From contig CAWHIL010000004.1 in the NCBI GenBank assembly GCA_963829505.1, positions 434,001 to 498,000 on the forward strand: 64,000 nucleotides of DNA. The letters run 5' to 3'. Position numbers and translations under genes: made by a program. Positions 58,477-64,000 of this stretch are shown in pieces. This DNA is from Roseiarcus sp963829505. Lineage in GTDB: Bacteria > Pseudomonadota > Alphaproteobacteria > Rhizobiales > Beijerinckiaceae. The stretch's first letter is position 1. Each line of letters starts with the position of its first letter. Below the pieces are notes generated by a model. That model saw only the letters and a list, made by a program, of their open reading frames with translations, was not told where the DNA came from and searched no databases.

Positions 58477-59327
58477 GCGACGATGGCCGCCACGGGCTCA
58501 CCGTCATCGCCTTCGTCGGCAGCGTCTTCTCGCCCTATTACGCGTGGGCCGGCCGCAGGGCGCCGCTCGACCACTGCGCCGTCAACGTCGCCCTCTACGG
58601 GCCGAAAGGCTCGACCTGGGCGATGACCGAGCGCCCCCACGAGGCGGTTTCCGTCTCTCCTCACGGGCTCGCGATCGGCCGCTCCGAGGCCCGCTGGCAG
58701 GGAGACGCGCTGACGCTCGACATCGACGAAACGGCAAGTCCGATCCCGCACCGGATCAGGGGCAGGATCGCAGTCCGGGGCGAAGCGCTGAACGCGCGCG
58801 TCTTCACCCTCGACGAGGCGGGCGGCCACTGGTGGCGGCCGATCCTGCCCATCGCGCAGGTCGAGGTGGCGATGGACGCGCCCGACGTTCGCTGGCGTGG
58901 CGCCGGCTATTTCGACGCCAACGCGGGCGACGAACCGCTGGAGCAGGGCTTCGCCCGCTGGACCTGGTCGCGCGCGGCGACGCGCTCCGGCGCGACGATC
59001 CTCTACGACGCCGAGCGGCGGCGCGCCGGCCCGCTTTCGCTGGCGCTCGCCTTCGACCGCAACGGCGGGTTCGAGGCGCTGCCGCCGCCGCCCGTCGCCC
59101 TGCTGCCGAGGACGCGCTGGGGCGTCGCGCGCTCGACCCGCGCCGACGACGGGCGCGCGCGCGTCGCGAGGCGTTTCGAAGACACGCCGTTCTACGCCCG
59201 CTCGCTCGTCTGCCATGCGCTCTTCGGCGAAGAGGTCGCCTCGCTGCACGAGAGCCTGTCGCTCGACCGCTTCGCCCATCCGCTGGTGCGCCTCATGCTG
59301 CCGTTCCGCATGCCGAGGCGGCGGTGA
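58413..59327 (+). CDS. crtC: Hydroxyneurosporene synthase (carotenoid 1,2-hydratase), start uncertain
   Basis: About 304 residues from the first conserved residues GPRFDRP. Adds water to the psi end of the carotenoid to give 1-hydroxy groups, which CrtF then methylates. Conserved: GGYAWWYVDALSDDGRHGLT, VIAFVGSVFSPYYAWAGRR, WWRPILPIAQVEV, GAGYFDANAGDEPLEQGF. No ATG, GTG or TTG is in frame between 58161 and the conserved core; the nearest ATG (58128) lies deep in crtD. The position given marks the earliest family-like residue, not a start codon. A frameshift at the crtD-crtC junction or an unusual start must be considered. Confidence 0.75.
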   Translation, partial: GPRFDRPVKPGGYAWWYVDALSDDGRHGLTVIAFVGSVFSPYYAWAGRRAPLDHCAVNVALYGPKGSTWAMTERPHEAVSVSPHGLAIGRSEARWQGDALTLDIDETASPIPHRIRGRIAVRGEALNARVFTLDEAGGHWWRPILPIAQVEVAMDAPDVRWRGAGYFDANAGDEPLEQGFARWTWSRAATRSGATILYDAERRRAGPLSLALAFDRNGGFEALPPPPVALLPRTRWGVARSTRADDGRARVARRFEDTPFYARSLVCHALFGEEVASLHESLSLDRFAHPLVRLMLPFRMPRRR

Positions 59328-59360
59328 TCGCACGGCGACGCCGCCATGCGGCGCGCCCGA

Positions 59361-59377
59361 TTTAGAACGCTTCTAAA
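59361..59377. promoter_or_regulatory. Irr-box (ICE) upstream of the iron ABC transporter
   Basis: TTTAGAACGCTTCTAAA is a perfect TTTAGAA-N3-TTCTAAA palindrome, the iron control element bound by the heme-responsive regulator Irr in Rhizobiales. It lies 135 bp before the fbpA start. Irr can activate or repress depending on position. Confidence 0.85.
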
Positions 59378-59512
59378 TTGAAACGATTGCAATCTGAGCA
59401 CGCTGATCTTGCCCGCTTTTCGGGGCGACGCTAGGGCTCATTCGACCAGGGACACGACCGCCGACATTGCAACGGCGCGCGCGTCGCGCCCCGGCCGCAA
59501 GGAGAGCCGCCC

Positions 59513-60556
59513 GTGACGCCATTCGTTCGATTTCGTCGCCGCGAGGCTCGCGCGCGGCGCGCGTTCGCGACGACCGCCGCCCTCGCCGCGCTCCTCGCCT
59601 TCGCAGCCACGCCGTCTCGCGCCATGACGCTGACGCTCTATTCGGCGCAGCACGAGCAGACGGTCGATCTCCTGACGAAGGCCTTCACCAAGGAGACCGG
59701 GATCGAGGTCAAGGTCAAGAACGGCGAGGCGCCCGAGCTTGCGAGCGAGCTCGTCAAGGAGGGCGCGTCCTCTCCGGCCGACGTCTTCTTCACCGAGAAT
59801 TCGCCCGAGCTCCAACTCCTGTCGGAGAAGGGGCTCCTCGCCAAGGTTCAGCCCTCGACGCTGGCGAGCGTCCCGGCGGCGGACAGCGGCCCGAACGGAG
59901 ACTGGGTCGGCGTGCTGGCGCGCGAGAACGTGCTCGTCTTCAACAAGGACATGGTCAAGGAAGCGGAACTGCCCGCGTCGCTCCTCGACCTCGCCAGGCC
60001 CGAATGGAAGGGCAAGCTCGCCATCGCCCCGACCGACGCCGACTTCCTGCCGCTCGTCGGCTCCATCGCTTCGCTCAAGGGCCGCGCGGCCGCCCTCGAC
60101 TGGCTCAAAGGCCTACGCGAGAATGCGGCGCTCTTCGACGACGATGAGGGCGTGGTCGCCGCCGTCGAGCGCGGCGCCGCCGCGGCAGGCATCGTCAACA
60201 ACTATTACTGGGCGCGGCTCAGGATGGAGACCGGCGCCGACAAGACGAAGAGCGGCATCCATCACTTCGGCGGCGGCGACGTCGGCGGCCTTGTCAACGT
60301 CTCGGGCGCGGCCGTCCTCAAGGCCTCGCGCAACCAGGCGGCCGCCCAGAAGTTCCTCGCCTATCTCGTGAGCAAACCGGCTCAGGAGATGGTGTCCCGC
60401 CTCGACATCACCTTCGAATATCCGCTCGCCGCGGGCGTCGCCGCAAACCCCCTGCTGAAGCCCATGTCGGAACTCTCGCCGCCCTCGATCGCGATCAAGG
60501 ACATCGGCGACGATCGCGACGCGGCCGCGCTTCTGCGCGAAGCCGGCCTCATCTGA
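59513..60556 (+). CDS. fbpA: Fe3+ ABC transporter substrate-binding protein
   Basis: 347 residues from GTG 59513 (SD AAGGAGAG). Sec signal (RRAFATTAALAALLAFAATPSRA, cleaved before MTLTLYS). Periplasmic class-II binding fold for ferric iron: LTLYSAQHEQTVDLLTKAFT, SPADVFFTENSPELQLLSEKG, and AGIVNNYYWARLRME with the tyrosine pair typical of FbpA/FutA iron ligation. First gene of a three- or four-gene operon with an Irr box upstream. Confidence 0.9.
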   Translation: MTPFVRFRRREARARRAFATTAALAALLAFAATPSRAMTLTLYSAQHEQTVDLLTKAFTKETGIEVKVKNGEAPELASELVKEGASSPADVFFTENSPELQLLSEKGLLAKVQPSTLASVPAADSGPNGDWVGVLARENVLVFNKDMVKEAELPASLLDLARPEWKGKLAIAPTDADFLPLVGSIASLKGRAAALDWLKGLRENAALFDDDEGVVAAVERGAAAAGIVNNYYWARLRMETGADKTKSGIHHFGGGDVGGLVNVSGAAVLKASRNQAAAQKFLAYLVSKPAQEMVSRLDITFEYPLAAGVAANPLLKPMSELSPPSIAIKDIGDDRDAAALLREAGLI

Positions 60557-60568
60557 GAGAGGCCCACG

Positions 60569-62167
60569 ATGTCGGCGAGCGCGACCGGCGCGATCGGCGC
60601 GGATGTCAGGCGGGACGTCGGTCACGCCAGGCCGCCGCTCGCGCTCGTCGCCGCGGCGGTCGCCGGCGCCGTCGTCGTCCTCGCGCCAATCCTCCTGACG
60701 ATTGTCCAGGCGTCCAGCCTCGGCGCCTCGGAGGCCGTGGCGCTCCTCTTTCGTCCGCTCGTCGGCGCCCTGCTCGTCAACACGGTCTCGCTCGTGGCTG
60801 CGACCTCCGTCACGACGGCGGTCATCGGCGTCTCGGCCGCGTGGCTCATCGAGCGCACGGATTGTCCCGGCCGCAGAATCTGGTCGGTGCTGATGGCCGC
60901 GCCGCTCGCGGTTCCCCCGTTCATCGCGAGCTTCGCCTGGGTGTCGCTCAGCAACGCGCTCCAGGACTTCGGCGGCGCGCTGATCGTCGTCACCTTCGCC
61001 TATTTTCCGCTCGTCTATCTGCCGGTCGCGGCGGCGCTGCGCGGGCTCGACCCGGCGCTCGAAGAGACGGCGCGGGCGCTTGGCCAGGGCGCGTGGGGAT
61101 CGTTCGCGCGGGTCGTCCTGCCGCAGCTTCGGCCGGCGCTGCTCGGCGGCGTGCTGCTCGTCGCCCTCGACACGCTGACCGAGTTCGGCGCCTTCGCGCT
61201 TCTGCGCTTCCGCACTTTTACGACCGAACTCTACGCGCAATACCGCATCGGGCTCGACGGCCCGGAGACGTCGCTTCTCGCGCTCGTGCTTGTCGGCCTC
61301 TGCCTCATCCTGCTGATCGCGGAGCTCAAGGTGCGCGGCCGCGCCCGCTACGCCCGCATAGGGGCTGGCGCGCGACGCGCCGCAGCGCCCCTCCCTCTGG
61401 GCGCGTGGCGCTGGCCCGCGCTTGCGCTCATCTCGCTGCTCGTGCTGGCGACGCTCGGCGTGCCGGTCGGCATGGTGGTCTACTGGCTCTTCCAGCATGC
61501 TCACGCCGCGACCTCGCCGGTCGCCCCATCCTCGACGGCGCTCCTCGGCGCGACCCTGAACACCGTCGGCTTCGGCCTCGCAGGCGCCGCCGCCGCGCTC
61601 CTGATCGCGGCCCCGATCGGCTATCTCGCCGTCCGCTATCCGACCCGCTCGTCGGCGCTGATCGAGCGGGCGGCCTATCTCGCGCTCGGCGCGCCCGCCA
61701 TCGTCGTGGCGCTGGCGCTGATCTCGCTCACCGTCCAGTCCGCGCCGTGGCTCTACCAGAGCCTGCCGCTGCTGGCGCTCGTCTATGCGATTCTCTTCCT
61801 GCCGCTGGCGCTCGTCGGCATTCGCGCTGCGCTGTCGCAGATCCCTCCCCGCCTCGAAGAGGTCGCGCGCTCTCTCGGCGGCGACGGGTTTACGGTCGCC
61901 GCGCGCGTCGTCCTGCCGCTCGCCGCGAGCGGGATCGGCGCGGGCGCCGCCATGGTGTTCATCTTCGTCTCGACGGAACTGACCGCGACGCTCCTCCTGT
62001 CGCCGGTCGGCGTCAGGACGCTTGCGACCGAAATCTGGGCCGACACCTCGTCGCTCGCCTTCGCGGCGGCGGCCCCGTTCGCGGCGATCCTGCTCTGCCT
62101 GTCGTTCGCCTTCACGTGGCTCTTCGCCAACAAATTCGGCGCCGCGGCGTTCGCGGATCGGGTGTGA
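60569..62167 (+). CDS. fbpB: Fe3+ ABC transporter permease (fused two-domain)
   Basis: 532 residues, about 12 helices in two similar permease domains. EAA-loop-like stretches in both halves: EETARALGQGAWGSFARVVLP near residue 170 and EEVARSLGGDGFTVAARVVLP near 430. They contact the ATPase. Twelve bases after fbpA. Confidence 0.92.
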   Translation: MSASATGAIGADVRRDVGHARPPLALVAAAVAGAVVVLAPILLTIVQASSLGASEAVALLFRPLVGALLVNTVSLVAATSVTTAVIGVSAAWLIERTDCPGRRIWSVLMAAPLAVPPFIASFAWVSLSNALQDFGGALIVVTFAYFPLVYLPVAAALRGLDPALEETARALGQGAWGSFARVVLPQLRPALLGGVLLVALDTLTEFGAFALLRFRTFTTELYAQYRIGLDGPETSLLALVLVGLCLILLIAELKVRGRARYARIGAGARRAAAPLPLGAWRWPALALISLLVLATLGVPVGMVVYWLFQHAHAATSPVAPSSTALLGATLNTVGFGLAGAAAALLIAAPIGYLAVRYPTRSSALIERAAYLALGAPAIVVALALISLTVQSAPWLYQSLPLLALVYAILFLPLALVGIRAALSQIPPRLEEVARSLGGDGFTVAARVVLPLAASGIGAGAAMVFIFVSTELTATLLLSPVGVRTLATEIWADTSSLAFAAAAPFAAILLCLSFAFTWLFANKFGAAAFADRV

Positions 62168-62171
62168 AGCG

Positions 62172-63305
62172 ATGGCGCGCCTCTCGGTCACGCATCTCGA
62201 GAAGAGCTTTGGCGAGAAGCCGGTCTTGCGCGGCGTCGATCTCGAGGTCGCCGCGGGTTCGCTCGTCGCCGTCCTCGGCGCGTCCGGCAGCGGCAAGACG
62301 ACGCTTCTCAGGGTGATCTGCGGCTTCGAGCGTGCTTCGTCTGGCGAAGTCGCGATGGATGGCGAGGTCATGAGCGGCGCCGGCGTCCACGTTCCGCCCG
62401 AGCGGCGCCGCATCGGCTATGTGGCGCAGGAGGGCTCGCTCTTTCCGCACCTCAGCGTGCTCGACAACGTGGCTTTCGGCCTCAGCCGCCGCGAGCGGCG
62501 CGACCGCCCGAGGATCGAGCGGCTGCTGACGGCGGTCGGTCTCCCGGCGGCCTACGCGGATCGCGCGCCCCATCAGCTTTCGGGGGGCGAGCAGCAGCGC
62601 GTGGCGCTCGCCCGCGCGCTCGCGCCTCAGCCGCGGCTCGTGATGCTCGATGAACCGTTCTCGTCGCTCGACGCGGCGCTGAGAGTCGAGACCCGCCAGG
62701 CGGTCGCCGCCGCCCTCGCCGCGTCCGGCGCGACCGCTTTGCTCGTGACCCACGACCAGGCGGAGGCCCTCGCGATGGGCGCTGAAGTCGCGGTGCTGCG
62801 GGACGGCAGGGTCGCCCAGGTCGGCGCGCCGGCGACGCTCTATCGCGAGCCGGTCGACGCGGCGATGGCGCAATTCGTCGGCGAGGCGGTGATCCTTCGG
62901 GGAACCGTCGAGGCAGGCGCCGCGATCTCGGCGCTCGGCCGCCTGCCGCTCGCGCGTCCGGCGCCGGACGGGCCGGCCGACGTGATGGTGCGGCCGGAAC
63001 AGATCCGCTTCGTGACGATGCCGAACGGGCATGCGCCGCGGGCCAGGGTCGTCGAGGTTGCGTTCTACGGCCATGACGCGAGCGTGCGCCTCGCCCTTGC
63101 CGGCGCGGCCGGGACGATCGCGAGTCGCGTTCCCGGGCATCGCGCGCCGCAACCCGGAGACGAGGTTCGCCTCACCGTCGAGGGCGCCGTGATGGCCTAC
63201 CCGCGCGTTGCGTCCGCCGGGCGCGGCGGCGCCGCCGAAACCGACCGACCGTCCGCAAGATCCACGAGCGTCGCGGCGCCCGGAATGAAGGAGAACACGC
63301 CATGA
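62172..63305 (+). CDS. fbpC: Fe3+ ABC transporter ATP-binding protein
   Basis: 377 residues from ATG 62172. ABC ATPase with Walker A VLGASGSGKTTLL, Q-loop YVAQEGSLFPHLSVLDNV, signature LSGGEQQRVALARAL, Walker B LVMLDEPFSSLDAAL and switch LLVTHDQAEALA; a C-terminal TOBE-like domain follows (VMVRPEQIRFV). Its TGA stop overlaps the ATG of the next gene (ATGA). Confidence 0.93.
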   Translation: MARLSVTHLEKSFGEKPVLRGVDLEVAAGSLVAVLGASGSGKTTLLRVICGFERASSGEVAMDGEVMSGAGVHVPPERRRIGYVAQEGSLFPHLSVLDNVAFGLSRRERRDRPRIERLLTAVGLPAAYADRAPHQLSGGEQQRVALARALAPQPRLVMLDEPFSSLDAALRVETRQAVAAALAASGATALLVTHDQAEALAMGAEVAVLRDGRVAQVGAPATLYREPVDAAMAQFVGEAVILRGTVEAGAAISALGRLPLARPAPDGPADVMVRPEQIRFVTMPNGHAPRARVVEVAFYGHDASVRLALAGAAGTIASRVPGHRAPQPGDEVRLTVEGAVMAYPRVASAGRGGAAETDRPSARSTSVAAPGMKENTP

Positions 63306-64000
63306 CGACCCGGAACGGGACCTCGACCGCCTCCCTCGGAAGTCTCGAGGAAGCGCTTCGCCATTCCACCTCCCTCGTCCTGAGGAGCGACGAAGGCGCG
63401 TCTCGAAGGACCACCTCCCTCGTCCTGAGGAGCGCCGAAGGCGCGTCTCGAAGGACGCTCCATAGGACTCCCTGGCCAGGTCCTTCGAGACGCCCGCTTC
63501 GCGGGCTCCTCAGGACGAGGGCGGTGCTTTGCGCCCTCGCCCTTCTCTCCTGCGCCCCGGCGCTCGCCGCGACCTCGGGCGCCTTCCTCGACAGCGTCCA
63601 CCGCCAGACGACGCTCTCGTCCACCGTGCCCGAGAACGGCGACCAGAACCCCTACGCGATCGTCGTCGCGCCCGCGTCCGCAGGCGGCGTGCAGAAGGAC
63701 GACGTTCTCGTCACCAATTTCAACAACGAGGGCAATCTGCAGGGGCTCGGCACGACGATCGTCGCCATCAACCCCACGACAAAGAAGCTCACGACCTTCG
63801 CGTCGCTCCCGCGCAACCTCGAAGGATGCCCGGGCGGCGTGGGTCTCACGACCGCGATGACGATGCTGAAATCCGGCTGGGTGATCGTCGGCAGCGCGCC
63901 GAGTTCGGACGGAACGACCGGCACCAAGGGGCCGGGCTGCCTCATCGTCCTCGACGCCGGCGGCAAGGTTGCGAAAGTGATCGCCAACGACGGCATCAAC
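63302..64000 (+). CDS. Secreted beta-propeller-like protein with REP-invaded N-terminus, 3' end cut by window edge
   Basis: The ATG at 63302 overlaps the fbpC stop (ATGA) and the frame is open to the window edge, 233 codons. Residues 75-90 look like a signal peptide (VLCALALLSCAPALA|A), and the mature part (FLDSVHRQTTLSSTVPENGD, YAIVVAPASAGGVQKDDVLV, LEGCPGGVGLTTAM) resembles secreted NHL/propeller-type proteins of unknown role. The first 74 residues are mostly translated REP DNA and would bury the signal peptide. A GTG at 63524, preceded by AGGACGAGGG from the last REP copy, would restore a normal N-terminus. It belongs to the iron-transporter operon by overlap. Confidence 0.7.
   Translation, partial: MTTRNGTSTASLGSLEEALRHSTSLVLRSDEGASRRTTSLVLRSAEGASRRTLHRTPWPGPSRRPLRGLLRTRAVLCALALLSCAPALAATSGAFLDSVHRQTTLSSTVPENGDQNPYAIVVAPASAGGVQKDDVLVTNFNNEGNLQGLGTTIVAINPTTKKLTTFASLPRNLEGCPGGVGLTTAMTMLKSGWVIVGSAPSSDGTTGTKGPGCLIVLDAGGKVAKVIANDGIN
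63375..63518. repeat. Cluster of three REP-like elements (two direct, one inverted) inside a gene
   Basis: Copies at 63375-63411, 63420-63456 and, inverted, 63480-63518. Each has the head TCGTCCTGAGGAGC and tail GTCTCGAAGGAC, the same family as 19895-20008. The cluster lies in frame in the N-terminal coding part of the gene after fbpC. Confidence 0.85.

Noticed and set aside
60113..62413. Long minus-strand open frame opposite the Fe3+ permease and ATPase genes
   Set aside because: Low-complexity Arg/Glu/Asp-rich translation, typical of an antisense shadow; the plus-strand genes have full motifs.

Overview
The window is high-GC, gene-dense DNA from a purple phototrophic alphaproteobacterium. 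It carries most of a type-II reaction-centre photosynthesis cluster: crtE-crtF-bchC-bchX-bchY-bchZ-pufQ-pufB-pufA-pufL-pufM-pufC on the minus strand and crtD-crtC divergent on the plus strand. A perfect Irr-type iron box, REP-like palindromes with a TCCTGAGGAG core, a GTG-rich start-codon repertoire and general gene content point to Hyphomicrobiales (Rhizobiales). A rhodoquinone-synthesis gene (rquA) fits a group such as Rhodoblastus and relatives, but genus is inference only.

Layout. 1-13.1 kb: housekeeping and accessory genes (ispH cut by the left edge, an SDR, a MATE pump, gshA, rsmE, a VOC protein, a DUF4239 remnant, a DUF1223 protein, a 28-residue membrane peptide, comM/yifB, a hybrid histidine kinase, an OlsB-like acyltransferase) and a tRNA-Arg(CCG). 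13.1-19.9 kb: an arginine-deiminase block (arcD, arcA, an outer-membrane beta-barrel, a YfcC permease) with a divergent AraC regulator; both arcA and arcD are broken by single-base insertions. 20-22.7 kb: a patatin-like esterase and a GntP permease, probably for polyhydroxybutyrate or 3-hydroxybutyrate use. 22.7-23.3 kb: a relatively AT-rich non-coding island with 22-bp tandem repeats. 23.3-27.5 kb: an RND efflux pump. 27.9-33.3 kb: a seven-gene Mrp-type antiporter operon, every gene overlapping the next, in the order known from archaeal Mbh/Mbs complexes and with one fused subunit. 33.3-45.1 kb: a P2-type cation ATPase, a PhzF protein, a frameshifted Na/Pi cotransporter with PPK2, a GH25 lysozyme-like lipoprotein, a polysaccharide deacetylase and a fused membrane/spermidine-synthase protein. 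45.1-59.3 kb: frameshifted rquA directly downstream of the photosynthesis superoperon. 59.3-64 kb: an Irr-box-preceded Fe3+ ABC transporter followed by a translationally coupled secreted protein whose N-terminus is invaded by three REP-like elements and which runs off the right edge.

How it works together. Carotenoid (crtEFCD) and bacteriochlorophyllide (bchCXYZ) enzymes are coupled to LH1 and reaction-centre synthesis through PpsR/CrtJ-type TGT-N12-ACA sites and through mRNA hairpins in puf. The rhodoquinone methyltransferase, arginine-deiminase enzymes, Mrp antiporter and PHB functions all suit a facultatively anaerobic phototroph. Four genes each carry one apparent single-base indel (arcA, arcD, the Na/Pi cotransporter, rquA), and crtC lacks an identifiable start codon. 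Either sequence errors or recent gene decay could explain this, and reads are needed to decide.
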